NCBI RefSeq assembly: GCF_000383235.1 | Contig: NZ_KB910941.1 | Location: forward strand, 1-64,000 | Source of the DNA: Bacillus sp. 123MFChir2 | GTDB lineage: Bacteria; Bacillota; Bacilli; Bacillales; Bacillaceae_G | Direction: 5' to 3' | Length of the DNA: 64,000 bases | Shown here: piece after piece, positions 8,144-16,802 of the stretch | How the letters are laid out: each line of letters begins with the position of its first letter | Numbering within the stretch: position 1 is the first letter of the stretch | Notes under the pieces: generated by a model | What the model was told of the DNA's origin: nothing | Seen by the model: the letters and a program-made list of their open reading frames with translations, nothing else | The model's database searches: none | Position numbers and translations under genes: made by a program

Positions 8144-9392
8144 TTATACGATCAAATAATAACCCATCTGTCGCATGATTTTCCCCTATTACAAAATCTT
8201 TCATATAATAAGAAAGATAATCACCATATTTTGAATCTGTATTTAAAAGAAGTTCGTCTACAAAGTAACAGCCAAGTGGTAAATTGTCGAGTAAGAGGCT
8301 AGCAAGTGCACCGTAAACGCCGCATGCGACTTGAAAGTAGGTTGCGTTTGTTCCGTATTGTGTGTACACATGTTGGGTGGCAGTTGTATTGTACATATAG
8401 ACTTCTTTGTCTTTATAGACAAGTAATACACCGATTAAATCTTCACCGAGGAGTTGTCCAGTTTCTGGATTTAATACGTGATGATCCCAGTTCCATAGTT
8501 CATCAATGTTCTGTTGATTATCATGAATTACTTGCGTCATATAATCATTAATACGATATAAAAAACCGACTTCCATATCGTACAATTTTCCGAGATTAAT
8601 TACTTCTTCGTGTCCCATTAAACAACCGAAAAACTGTTTATCTCCTAACGTTACTTTAAATTCTTGTTCATAAGCAGTGTTACAGAAGAGCATCGGAGTT
8701 TGATGTTTCATAAAAAGAGGATAGTTTAAAATAGCTTCTTCTAAAAATCCCGCAGGCGACCATGTCGAGTATACAGTTTTTTCTTTAATAAGAGTTGGAT
8801 CCTGGTAGAAAGTTGTATCGTGTTCGACGATGAAACAAGCTAGGGGGATTTCCTCAGGATTTTGCTTCATTAACTTAACGGCCATCCATTGGACAACGCC
8901 AGGATTCATACCGGAACAAATAATACCTGTCATTTGTGTGAAGGTAGGTTTATGCTTTTCAAAGAAATTTTGTCTTTCTAATAAACTGAAGCGTTTAATA
9001 TGCTCATTCGCATCGATTGCCGGTGATTGTAATGCTGTATTAATATAATGTACATTAGCTTCATTGCAGCATGTTAGCATTTCTACTGCATCTGCTAAGG
9101 AAGCATCAATGACTATGCTTGTCCCCGTTTTCTGTAGATGATTTCGAAATAATGTGTTATCGCTTAGATCAAACACATGGAATGTAAAACTTTCGTATAA
9201 CGCAGGATACATATCCTGAAAATAAGATTTTGGTTTTTGTTTTATATCAATTAAATGAATGGAACAGTTTTGCAACTGAGAGTATAACGGATTATGAATG
9301 TCTTTCACGGCATGATGTAATAGAGATAAAAATGCGCGAGCAGCGCCGCCACTGCTTCCAAGTATAGTAAGAATGAGTTGTTTTTCTTTCAT
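8130..9392 (-). CDS. Saccharopine dehydrogenase / homospermidine synthase-like oxidoreductase
   Basis: A 420-residue cytosolic enzyme with an N-terminal Rossmann nucleotide-binding segment, LILTILGSSGGAARAFLSLL, and a following TSIVIDASLADAVEMLTCC stretch typical of saccharopine dehydrogenase-like NAD(P) domains. The C-terminal part (GIICSGMNPGVVQWMAVKLM; VLNPETGQLLGEDLIGVLL) resembles the homospermidine synthase group, which acts on polyamines using NAD. The exact substrate cannot be read from sequence. GGGAGGG lies just upstream of the ATG. It stands alone, with convergent terminator downstream and divergent flotillin operon upstream. Confidence 0.7.
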   Translation of the reverse strand: MKEKQLILTILGSSGGAARAFLSLLHHAVKDIHNPLYSQLQNCSIHLIDIKQKPKSYFQDMYPALYESFTFHVFDLSDNTLFRNHLQKTGTSIVIDASLADAVEMLTCCNEANVHYINTALQSPAIDANEHIKRFSLLERQNFFEKHKPTFTQMTGIICSGMNPGVVQWMAVKLMKQNPEEIPLACFIVEHDTTFYQDPTLIKEKTVYSTWSPAGFLEEAILNYPLFMKHQTPMLFCNTAYEQEFKVTLGDKQFFGCLMGHEEVINLGKLYDMEVGFLYRINDYMTQVIHDNQQNIDELWNWDHHVLNPETGQLLGEDLIGVLLVYKDKEVYMYNTTATQHVYTQYGTNATYFQVACGVYGALASLLLDNLPLGCYFVDELLLNTDSKYGDYLSYYMKDFVIGENHATDGLLFDRINKIE

Positions 9393-9590
9393 GCTTTCCC
9401 TCCTATGTGATTAAGATATTCAGTTCACATGAGAAAGGATTATTTGTTTGTCCATACATGCATCAAAATCCACTGTCTATTTTCTTCATTAGTGGGATAT
9501 TGTAAGAGAAATAGCTTCCAATATATACATGACTTTACTTTTTGTGTAAAATCTTGTATTATATAAATATACCATATATTAGTTGATTTT

Positions 9591-9632
9591 CAGGAGGAGG
9601 CTGTCACTATAGCTTTCTCCTGTTCTTTTTTT
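9591..9632 (+). terminator. Terminator-like hairpin in the leader of the flotillin operon
   Basis: CAGGAG and CTCCTG arms about 20 bases apart are followed by TTCTTTTTTT. A promoter-like TATTATATAA lies about 30 bases upstream, so a short transcript could end here. The stem is only 6 bp, so the call is tentative. Confidence 0.4.
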
Positions 9633-9659
9633 GGGAGTCTGTAATAAGACTCCTTTTTC
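9633..9659 (+). terminator. Second terminator hairpin upstream of yuaF
   Basis: GGAGTCT/AGACTCC stem, 6-base loop, followed by TTTTT. With the preceding hairpin it forms a tandem pair in the 364-base gene-free stretch 9393-9756. No other feature was found in that stretch apart from the yuaF ribosome site GAAAGGAG. Confidence 0.65.
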
Positions 9660-9756
9660 AAAAGTTTAAATGACTGAAATTTAAGACATCTAAAAGGGGG
9701 AGGGAATACATATTAAATATAACAAGTTTCACTTATGTTGAAAGGAGTGAAGCAGT

Positions 9757-10299
9757 ATGTTATTTAACGTTCCAATTGAAACCATTTATTTATATGGACT
9801 TGTTATAACTGGAGCTATTGCCATTCTTTATTTGCTTTTCGGTGATATTTTAGAATCTCTTTTTAGTATATCAAGCGGAGCTACTTCGCCTTTTACACTC
9901 TTATTTAGCTTTCTGGCAATGCTATGTGGATTTGGTTACATATTAGAATATATATTTCCTTGGAGTAGTGTTGCTATTTTTGTTATTTCATTTTTCCTCG
10001 CACTTGTTGGTGTAATTACAATGAAAATGCTAGTTTTGGCGCCAATTTCTAAAGCGGAGCAAAATACAATGCACCGTATGGAAGAGTTTATTGGCTGCAA
10101 AGGAGAAGTGATTATTACGATTCCGAAAGAAGGGCTAGGAGAGGTTTTGTTAGCTTCTCAATTTGGTAGCAATGCGATGCCAGCTAAAACGATAGGAAAG
10201 AAAGATATTTTACAAGGATCAGATGTCATTGTTGAAGCAGTGGAAGATGGTGTTTTACATGTACAAAATTTAGCGGTTTCTTTAAAGAAACCGAAATGA
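9757..10299 (+). CDS. yuaF: NfeD-like membrane protein, flotillin partner (YuaF type)
   Basis: A 180-residue protein with three predicted membrane helices (about residues 10-32, 46-66 and 71-93) followed by a soluble C-terminal OB-fold region (GCKGEVIITIPKEGLGEV ... ILQGSDVIVEAVEDGVL). This is the short NfeD1b/YuaF architecture without the protease domain. In B. subtilis yuaF lies directly upstream of the flotillin gene and both act in membrane microdomain organisation. Here the flotillin gene is 1.5 kb further on because an IscB element lies between them. The ribosome site AAAGGAG is 8 bases upstream. Confidence 0.87.
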   Translation: MLFNVPIETIYLYGLVITGAIAILYLLFGDILESLFSISSGATSPFTLLFSFLAMLCGFGYILEYIFPWSSVAIFVISFFLALVGVITMKMLVLAPISKAEQNTMHRMEEFIGCKGEVIITIPKEGLGEVLLASQFGSNAMPAKTIGKKDILQGSDVIVEAVEDGVLHVQNLAVSLKKPK

Positions 10300-10310
10300 T
10301 AAGGACTAAA

Positions 10311-10510
10311 TCAATAGTAGTCATTTTTATATAAAAAAGTATACAAACGTGGGCAAATATGCTCGTATACTTACTATTGATTCGGTTTCAAGCCTAAGTG
10401 AGTGCGTTTTGACGAAAGTTAAATTGCATGATGAACTACGATTGATGAGTAAGTTGAAGACTTACCCTCGGATACACGCTTTAGTCCGTTGCTCTAAGAG
10501 TGTGGAAGGA
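10311..10510 (+). ncRNA. Candidate omega-RNA scaffold upstream of iscB
   Basis: About 200 bases without a gene directly before iscB contain nested inverted repeats. An outer stem pairs TCAATAGTA (10311-10319) with TACTATTGA (10372-10380), and an inner stem pairs AAGTATAC (10337-10344) with GTATACTT (10365-10372). Further on there is GTAAGT/ACTTAC near 10450-10471 and an ACACGCTTTAG/CTAAGAGTGT stem ending at about 10503, next to the iscB start. Known omega-RNAs are encoded immediately upstream of iscB, are about 200 nt and carry their guide at the 5' end. Position, size and structure fit; homology to a known omega-RNA was not tested. Confidence 0.65.
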
Positions 10511-10523
10511 TGACTGGTCAGAG

Positions 10524-11756
10524 ATGACTAAAAATAAAAACAAAGAATATTGTTTTGTATTGGATGTAGAAGGAGGAAAATTAGCTCCTACAAGTGTCAA
10601 CAATGGATGGTACTTAATTAGGAAGAAAAGAGCAAAACTTGTTGCAAAATACCCAATGGTAATTCAACTTCATAAGTCAGTGGAAGATGTAGATTATAAA
10701 ATTAGGTTGGGGATAGACGATGGTAGTTTACATGTTGGGGTTGGGTTAGTACAAGAATGTAAAACAAAAAACAAACCAATCTTTAAAGCTACTATTGAAC
10801 ATCGAAAAGATGTATCAAAGCTAATGGAGCAAAGAAGAGGATATAGACGATACAAAAGAAATCACAAACGGTATCGTCAAGCAAAATTTGGTAATCGTGC
10901 AAGTAGTAGAAGAGAAGGAAGAATCGCACCTAGTATACTTCAAAAGAGACAAACGATTATTAGGTTTGTAAATAAGATTTCAAAATGGATAGACATTGCA
11001 AGTATTCACTTAGAAGATGTTGCGATAGACATACGAGCATTGACTGATGACAAGAAGTTATACAACTGGCAATGTCAAAAATCCAATCGGCTAGATGAAA
11101 ACATGAGAAAGGCTGTAATTATACGAGACAAATATGAATGTATGGAATGCAGAAAATCAAACTGTATGTTAGAAGTACATCATATTGTCCCTAGGAGGTT
11201 AAGAGGCTCTAATACATTAGATAACCTGATTACACTGTGTAGTAAATGTCACCAAAAGACAGAAGGTAAAGAAGAAAAGTTTGTTGATAAGTATCAAAAA
11301 CTGATTAACGGAAAGAGTTTACGGCTAGACTTTGCTCAACACGTTATGCAAGGTAAAAACTGGTTACAACAACACTTATCTCAGTATGGTACTTTGCTTT
11401 TAACAAGTGGTGGAGATACTGCAAATAGGAGAATAGATTGGAGTATTGAAAAGGCACATTCTAATGACGCTTTAGTTATTTGTGGGTTAGAGATCCATGA
11501 TACAAACATAAAAGACTGGGTCATTAAACCAATCAGAAAGAAAACGAAAGCGATACATTCTGAAACTTATGGGTTTAAACATAGAGATATTGTACAATAC
11601 ACAGACACCAAAAAGGTAACTCATGTTGGCTATATTTCTGCAATGTACCCAGATAAGTTACAAATTAATATCCAAACAAAAGAGAAACATCTAAAAAGAG
11701 TAAATGCAAGAAAAAGTGTACTAAAGTGGAGATTTAGAGGGTTGTATTTCCTATGA
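10524..11756 (+). CDS. iscB: IscB-type RNA-guided endonuclease (RuvC/HNH)
   Basis: Ancestor-type relative of Cas9 that cuts DNA under guidance of an omega-RNA. Numbering from a GTG at 10500, the protein shows a degenerate PLMP-type N-terminus (KLAPTSVNNGWYLI then RAKLVAKYPMVIQL, 27-57), RuvC-I RLGIDDGSLHVGVGL with D73, an Arg-rich bridge helix QRRGYRRYKRNHKRYRQAK (111-129), RuvC-II IHLEDVAIDI with E172, an HNH domain with C..C, EVHHIVPRR (H227/H228) and DNLITLC (N242), and RuvC-III KAHSNDALVICG (H320, D323). All catalytic residues are present. I prefer the ATG at 10524, since the GTG at 10500 lies in a stem of the candidate omega-RNA and GGAAGG precedes the ATG. It has no adjacent transposase. 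Confidence 0.9.
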   Translation: MTKNKNKEYCFVLDVEGGKLAPTSVNNGWYLIRKKRAKLVAKYPMVIQLHKSVEDVDYKIRLGIDDGSLHVGVGLVQECKTKNKPIFKATIEHRKDVSKLMEQRRGYRRYKRNHKRYRQAKFGNRASSRREGRIAPSILQKRQTIIRFVNKISKWIDIASIHLEDVAIDIRALTDDKKLYNWQCQKSNRLDENMRKAVIIRDKYECMECRKSNCMLEVHHIVPRRLRGSNTLDNLITLCSKCHQKTEGKEEKFVDKYQKLINGKSLRLDFAQHVMQGKNWLQQHLSQYGTLLLTSGGDTANRRIDWSIEKAHSNDALVICGLEIHDTNIKDWVIKPIRKKTKAIHSETYGFKHRDIVQYTDTKKVTHVGYISAMYPDKLQINIQTKEKHLKRVNARKSVLKWRFRGLYFL

Positions 11757-11806
11757 ATGACCACACATGAATACTTTTATGTATATTTTTTGAAGGAGGA
11801 GTTACT

Positions 11807-13375
11807 ATGGTTCCATTAATTATTGGTGGTGTTTTATTAGCAATATTAGCGATTTTGATTTTAGTCTTTGTTACAAAATATCGTACTGTTGGTCCCGATG
11901 AAGCGTTAATTGTAACAGGAAGTGGACTCGGCAGCGGGAAAAATGTTGTGACAACAGATGATGGAAAGAAGATTAAAATTATTCGCGGCGGCGGTACGTT
12001 TGTTGTACCAATTATGCAACAAGCCGAACCTCTTAGTTTATTAAACTATAAGTTAGAAGTGGGAACACGCGATACATATACGAAGCAAGGTGTTCCAGTA
12101 ACAGTAAATGGTGTTTCGATAATTAAGGTAGGTTCTACAATTGAGGAAGTATCAACAGCAGCAGAGCAATATTTAGGAAAAGAAACAGAAGAACTGAAAG
12201 TAGAGGCGAAGGAAGTTTTAGAAGGACATTTACGAGCGATTCTTTCTTCGATGACAGTAGAAGATGCGTATAGTAACAGGGAGCAGTTTGCGCAGAAAGT
12301 ACACGAAGTTGCTTCCACTGATTTGAAGAAGATGGGGCTGCGCATCGTATCATTTACCATTAAAGAAATTAGTGATAAAAACGGATATTTAGATGCACTT
12401 GGTCAGCCGCAAATTGCAACGGTGAAGCGTGATGCGCAAATTGCAAACGCAGAACGAGAAAAAGAAGCACGGATTGAAAAGGCTCGTGCTGAAAAAGAAG
12501 CAAAAGAAGCAGAGTATCAGCGTGATGCGCAAATTGCGGAAGCAGAGAAACATAAAGAGTTAAAGGTGCAATCATATAAAAGGGAACAAGAACAAGCACG
12601 TGCTGATGCTGATCTTTCCTATGAATTACAGCAAGCGAAGGCTCAGCAAGGTGTAACAGAAGAGCAAATGCGAGTGAAAATTATTGAGCGTGAAAAACAA
12701 ATTGAATTAGAAGAAAAAGAAATTGCTCGTCGTGAAAAGCAATACGATGCAGAAGTGAAGAAAAAAGCAGATGCTGATCGTTATGCAGTTGAGCAAGCGG
12801 CGGAGGCAGAAAAAGTGCAACAAATGAAAAAAGCAGATGCCCAGCAATATAAAATTGAAGCAGAAGCAAAAGCGCGTGCAGAAGAAGTACGAGTAGAAGG
12901 TTTAGCGAAAGCCGAAATTGAAAAGGCACAAGGGCAAGCAAAAGCAGAAGTACAAAAAGCGCAAGGTACAGCAGAGGCGGATGTTATTAAATTGAAAGGT
13001 CTTGCGGAAGCGGAAGCAAAACAAAAAATTGCTGAGGCATTTGAATTATACGGCCAAGCGGCAATTATGGATATGGTATTAAAAATGTTACCAAGCTATG
13101 CAAAAGAGATTGCAAGCCCGCTTAGTAATATCGATAAAATTACTGTTGTTGATACTGGCGGCGGTGGAAAAAACAGCGGTGCTGGTAAAGTTGCCGGCTA
13201 TGCGACTGATTTAATGGCAACGATGCAAGAAACTTTGAAGGCTTCTTCGGGAATTGATTTAAAAGAGTTGTTAGAAAGTTTTGCGGGGAAAGGTGCAATG
13301 CAGCAGAGCGGAGAGATAAAGGCTGCTATTCCGAGTCCGGAATGGAAAAATCTGGAAAATAATGAAACCCTATAG
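11807..13375 (+). CDS. floT: Flotillin (SPFH domain), FloT/YuaG
   Basis: A 522-residue flotillin with an N-terminal hydrophobic segment (residues 4-24, LIIGGVLLAILAILILVFV), an SPFH/band-7 domain to about residue 200, and a long coiled-coil region rich in repeated E/A/K motifs to about 420. The C-terminus carries the oligomerisation segment AFELYGQAAIMDMVLKMLPS. Flotillins organise membrane microdomains and affect signalling and secretion in Bacillus. GAAGGAGGAG precedes the ATG by 6 bases. It is normally driven from upstream of yuaF; the inserted IscB unit may reduce read-through unless it contributes its own promoter. Confidence 0.93.
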   Translation: MVPLIIGGVLLAILAILILVFVTKYRTVGPDEALIVTGSGLGSGKNVVTTDDGKKIKIIRGGGTFVVPIMQQAEPLSLLNYKLEVGTRDTYTKQGVPVTVNGVSIIKVGSTIEEVSTAAEQYLGKETEELKVEAKEVLEGHLRAILSSMTVEDAYSNREQFAQKVHEVASTDLKKMGLRIVSFTIKEISDKNGYLDALGQPQIATVKRDAQIANAEREKEARIEKARAEKEAKEAEYQRDAQIAEAEKHKELKVQSYKREQEQARADADLSYELQQAKAQQGVTEEQMRVKIIEREKQIELEEKEIARREKQYDAEVKKKADADRYAVEQAAEAEKVQQMKKADAQQYKIEAEAKARAEEVRVEGLAKAEIEKAQGQAKAEVQKAQGTAEADVIKLKGLAEAEAKQKIAEAFELYGQAAIMDMVLKMLPSYAKEIASPLSNIDKITVVDTGGGGKNSGAGKVAGYATDLMATMQETLKASSGIDLKELLESFAGKGAMQQSGEIKAAIPSPEWKNLENNETL

Positions 13376-13440
13376 GGATTTTTTGTAACTATTTAAAAGG
13401 AATTCCTGGGAATCGCTTTTATTTCATATTAGATAGAGGA

Positions 13441-13478
13441 GAACACATATTATTCATATATAATATGTGTTCTTTTTT
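13441..13478 (+). terminator. Terminator downstream of floT
   Basis: GAACACATATTA and its complement form a strong stem followed by TTTTTT. A weaker CCC-TATA-GGG hairpin with a T run overlaps the floT stop at 13366-13384. Confidence 0.85.
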
Positions 13479-13674
13479 GTTTTTAAGCTTTTTATTGGCA
13501 AATGGGCAAGTAGCCTATCTTCAAAATTACAAGGTATGGCAGCAATTTGTATATTGAAAAATTAAAATAGATATATGTAAATAAAAGAATTTTTAAAATA
13601 TGAGTTGATTTTCATAACAATGTTAGAATAGGTGAGAAATATAACACTGAAATGTAATGAGGAGAAAAGTTTAG

Positions 13675-13929
13675 ATGAAAGATGTAATTGAAAATGTTTA
13701 TAGCCCATGCAATGGAGTGATTGAAGAAATACTTATTCAACAATCGTCTTACGTATATGAGTGGGAAAAATTATTTGTTATTAAAAAAAGTGATGGAACA
13801 TTAGAAGAAGCCGCAGTTGGTTTTAGCGGTAATATATTAGCTGTCGAAGTAAAGTTAGGCCAGGAAGTAAATGAACAAACATTGTTGTGTAAATTAGAAG
13901 ACGATTGGTTGATTACTGGCTGTGAATAA
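13675..13929 (+). CDS. Small biotin/lipoyl-like domain protein without modifiable lysine
   Basis: An 84-residue protein that folds plausibly as a single biotinyl/lipoyl barrel: VYSPCNGVIEEILIQQSSYV resembles the first half and GFSGNILAVEVKLGQEV the second half of the hammerhead repeat. At the hairpin where carrier proteins have M-K-M or D-K-A the sequence is TLEEAAVG with no lysine, so covalent biotin or lipoate is unlikely. Similar orphan barrels occur in efflux adaptor proteins. GAGGAG precedes the ATG. It is monocistronic between repeats. Function unknown. Confidence 0.6.
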   Translation: MKDVIENVYSPCNGVIEEILIQQSSYVYEWEKLFVIKKSDGTLEEAAVGFSGNILAVEVKLGQEVNEQTLLCKLEDDWLITGCE

Positions 13930-13956
13930 AGAAAGTAGATTATGAAAAACGGCATC

Positions 13957-14156
13957 ATATATATAAATCCAAATTAAAAAACTGACATAAAACCATCTTT
14001 TTTAGGTGGGCGAGAGCATCTGGTTATGCATAGAAGCGGTCAGTTCCTTTTACTGCCACATGCGAAGTTTAAACAAAGTCAGAAAGCGAGTGGAAGCTCC
14101 TTTTTTTCTGCATAGCAGCAATCTATATGTCGGAAAATTAAAATGGCATCATATAG
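13957..14156 (+). repeat. Interspersed MITE-like repeat (bcr-type), copy 1
   Basis: Contains the family landmarks in order: TATATAAAT..AAATT, GACATAAAACC, GGGCGAGAG, CTGG..ATGCATAGAAGCGGTCAG, TGCCACATG and GCATAGCAGC. It is flanked by GGCATCATATA at 13951-13961 and 14145-14155, a possible direct repeat. Similar to the repeats described as bcr elements in the B. cereus group. Confidence 0.8.
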
Positions 14157-14169
14157 ATGTCGTTTTTTG

Positions 14170-14345
14170 TATATTAATATATAAGTACAAATTGAAAAAT
14201 TAACATAAACCATAGGGAAGAGCGAGAGTACCTGGCCAAGCGTAGAAGTGGTCAGGTACTTTTTTTGCCACATGCAAGAGTATGTCACTACTGAGATAGC
14301 TGCGATGTTAATCTCCTCATATGTTCTTATTTTATAAACATAAAT
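14170..14345 (+). repeat. Interspersed MITE-like repeat, copy 2
   Basis: Second copy in tandem with copy 1, more diverged (GAGCGAGAG, CTGGCCAAGCGTAGAAGTGG, TGCCACATG). Together the two copies fill most of the 560-base gene-free stretch upstream of the chemoreceptor. Confidence 0.75.
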
Positions 14346-14492
14346 TTTCGGAATATTAATAAAAAACATTTGTATATTGTTTTATAGTGATATAATGTAT
14401 AAAATTTAAAGTAAGTTTTAAATATTTAGATAGATGGAGTATAGGGTGTGATTTTGTTATTTAAAAAAATAAAAGATAAGGAGTTGTTATGT

Positions 14493-16475
14493 ATGAGGAG
14501 TTTATTGAAACGAATGGACAGCATAAGTATAACAAGGAAATTGATGATATCTTTCCTTCTTATTTTAATTGTACCTGGCGTTATTATTGGCGGTGTGTCA
14601 TATCAAACGGCAAGAACAAATTTTGAACATCAAATTATTGCAAAAGCAAATGAAAATATTAATGTTTTAGATACCGTTATTACGCAAAATTTAGATGCGA
14701 AATCTGTGGATGCTGCTTACTTTGCGGATATATTAACAGAGGATACGTATAAAGATGGAAATGTAGAAAACGTAAAAGCGAAATTCACGCAATATATAAA
14801 GATTCATCCGGAAGTAGAAGGGCTTTATATCGGCACGCAAGATGGGATGTTTTTAAGAGAGCCTTATATGCAAATGCCTGAAGGATATAAACCAACGGAT
14901 CGCCCATGGTATAAAGATGCTATGAAATCTGTGGATAAAGTAATTATTACCGCACCATATGAGTCTTCTTCTACAAAAAACATGGTAGTAACAGTTGCGA
15001 AGAAGACGAAAGATGGAAAAGGTGTTATTGGCGTTAACTTAAATCTTGAGAACATATTAAAAACGACAAAAATGTTTAAACTTGGAGAAAAAGGATACGC
15101 AGTAGTTTTAGATCAAAACAGACAAGTTGTCAGTCATCCAACTCGAAAAGGTGGTTCTAAAGTTACAGAAGCCTTCATTAACCCTGCATATGAGAAAGAT
15201 AAAGGGTATTTTTCATACGATGATAAAGGAGAGAATAAGATCCTTTCCTTCAATACAAATAATAAAACAGGTTGGAAAATCATCGGTGTTGTGTATGAAG
15301 AAGAAATTACTAAGGCAGCTGAACCGGTATTCTTTAAAACAGTCATTGTAGTTGTCATTTCTATGCTGTTAGGTGCCATTCTTATTTACTTCATTATCAA
15401 ATCAATAACAAATCCATTAAGAAAGATTGTTACTTCTGCACAAAAAATTAGCCAAGGCGATTTAACAGAAGAAATTGTAATTCATTCTAAAGATGAGATT
15501 GGAAGATTAGGAGCTTCCTTTAATGAGATGTCAGCTTCTTTACGCGATGTAATTTCTAAAATGAGTAACTCAGCAGAGCGTGTTGCTGCTTCAGCGGAAG
15601 AGTTAACTTCAAGTGTACGACAAGCAAATGAGGCGACAGATCAAATTACAATTGCGATGGAGCAAGTATCCATTGGTGCGCAGTCACAAAGTCAAGGAGT
15701 TGAAGAAGGAGCGTCGCTATTACAACAAGTAAATACGGCTATTCAAAATGTAACAGATAGTTCACAAACGATTTCAAATTCTTCAGCATATGCAAGACAA
15801 AAGGCAGAAGAGGGTGGAAGATTAGTACAACAAACAGCGACGCAAATGCAATCTATTCATCAGTCTGTTTCACAATCGGATACGATTATTAAATTATTGG
15901 ATGAAAAGTCCAAACAAATTGGTGCGATTTTAGAAGTGATTCAAAATATTGCACAGCAAACAAATTTATTAGCTTTAAATGCAGCAATTGAAGCAGCAAG
16001 AGCCGGCGAACAAGGACGTGGATTTGCAATTGTAGCAGAAGAAGTTAGAAAACTAGCAGAGCAATCAGGAGAATCATCAGGAGAAATTGCCAAACTGATT
16101 ACAGAGATTAAAGATGATATAGAATGCACTGTACAATCTATGAATGAAGTAAAAATAGAAGTACAATCTGGTCTTGAAGCTGTTGATGAGACAAAAATAA
16201 ATTTTGCAGAAATATTAAAGGTTACTAATGATATCGTATATCAAATTCATACGATGGCAAAAACGGCAACAAATATGTCAGAAGATGCAAATGAAGTCAC
16301 GAATGCAATTGATGAAATTGCAGCAGCAGCAGAAACAAATACAGCAAGTATGCAAAACGTAGCTGCTTCTTCAGAAGAACAAGTAAACTCTATGGTGGAA
16401 ATTGGTTCTTCTGCTCAAAACTTAGCAAAAATGGCAGAAGAATTACAAATTATGATTGAAAAGTTTAAAGTGTAA
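14493..16475 (+). CDS. Methyl-accepting chemotaxis protein with dCache sensor
   Basis: Transmembrane chemoreceptor that signals through CheW/CheA. It has a first membrane helix near residues 15-37 ([19 protein letters not shown]), a ~240-residue extracellular double-Cache-like sensor ([43 protein letters not shown]), a second helix near 290, a HAMP domain and a cytoplasmic signalling hairpin with the invariant tip [25 protein letters not shown] split over its usual position. The start is the ATG at 14493, 9 bases after AAGGAG; an in-frame GTG at 14448 has no such site. About 660 residues. The ligand is unknown. Confidence 0.92.
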   Translation: MRSLLKRMDSISITRKLMISFLLILIVPGVIIGGVSYQTARTNFEHQIIAKANENINVLDTVITQNLDAKSVDAAYFADILTEDTYKDGNVENVKAKFTQYIKIHPEVEGLYIGTQDGMFLREPYMQMPEGYKPTDRPWYKDAMKSVDKVIITAPYESSSTKNMVVTVAKKTKDGKGVIGVNLNLENILKTTKMFKLGEKGYAVVLDQNRQVVSHPTRKGGSKVTEAFINPAYEKDKGYFSYDDKGENKILSFNTNNKTGWKIIGVVYEEEITKAAEPVFFKTVIVVVISMLLGAILIYFIIKSITNPLRKIVTSAQKISQGDLTEEIVIHSKDEIGRLGASFNEMSASLRDVISKMSNSAERVAASAEELTSSVRQANEATDQITIAMEQVSIGAQSQSQGVEEGASLLQQVNTAIQNVTDSSQTISNSSAYARQKAEEGGRLVQQTATQMQSIHQSVSQSDTIIKLLDEKSKQIGAILEVIQNIAQQTNLLALNAAIEAARAGEQGRGFAIVAEEVRKLAEQSGESSGEIAKLITEIKDDIECTVQSMNEVKIEVQSGLEAVDETKINFAEILKVTNDIVYQIHTMAKTATNMSEDANEVTNAIDEIAAAAETNTASMQNVAASSEEQVNSMVEIGSSAQNLAKMAEELQIMIEKFKV

Positions 16476-16484
16476 TATACTAGA

Positions 16485-16524
16485 AATAAGTAAGGCAATT
16501 GTGATTGTCTTACTTATTTTTTTG
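16485..16524 (+). terminator. Terminator after the first chemoreceptor
   Basis: AAATAAGTAAGGCAAT pairs with ATTGTCTTACTTATTT and is followed by a T run. Confidence 0.85.
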
Positions 16525-16531
16525 TTAACAA

Positions 16532-16740
16532 ATATATATAAATACAAATTGAAAAAATGACATAAAAACCACTTTTTTTAGGGAGGGAGATCAGAGAAAC
16601 TGGCCATGCATGGAAGCGGTCAGGGCCTTTTCCTGCCACGTGTAAAGTTTAAAACAAAGGTAGAAAGCAAGTAGCGGCCATATTTTGTTCTGCATAGCAG
16701 CGACTTAGATGTTAAAAAGTTAACTTGTATTTATATATAC
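16532..16740 (+). repeat. Interspersed MITE-like repeat, copy 3 (full length)
   Basis: A full-length example. The left end ATATATATAAATACAAATTG and the right end, read on the other strand, TATATAAATACAAGTTAAC, are terminal inverted repeats, extended inward by GACATAA/AACATCTAA. The interior is closely similar, in reverse orientation, to the copy at 29806-29990. Confidence 0.85.
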
Positions 16741-16802
16741 ATTCGTTATCATATTTGATAATATAATCATAAGATGTAATAAAAGGGAGTAGGTTTTGCT
16801 AT

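Larger units (their letters stand above)
10300..11790 (+). mobile_element. IscB-carrying element (IS200/IS605-related, no transposase) between yuaF and floT
   Basis: The genes yuaF and floT are normally adjacent and co-transcribed. Here a unit consisting of a structured ~200-base region and an IscB gene separates them, and no TnpA is present. Limits are approximate: the left end is probably near the start of the hairpin at 10311, and the right end lies between the iscB stop at 11756 and the floT ribosome site at 11793. Such transposase-less units are thought to be moved by a TnpA encoded elsewhere. Confidence 0.7.

Noticed and set aside
10500-10523. GTG start for iscB at 10500
   Set aside because: It falls inside the last stem of the omega-RNA candidate and lacks a ribosome site; ATG 10524 with GGAAGG upstream is preferred.
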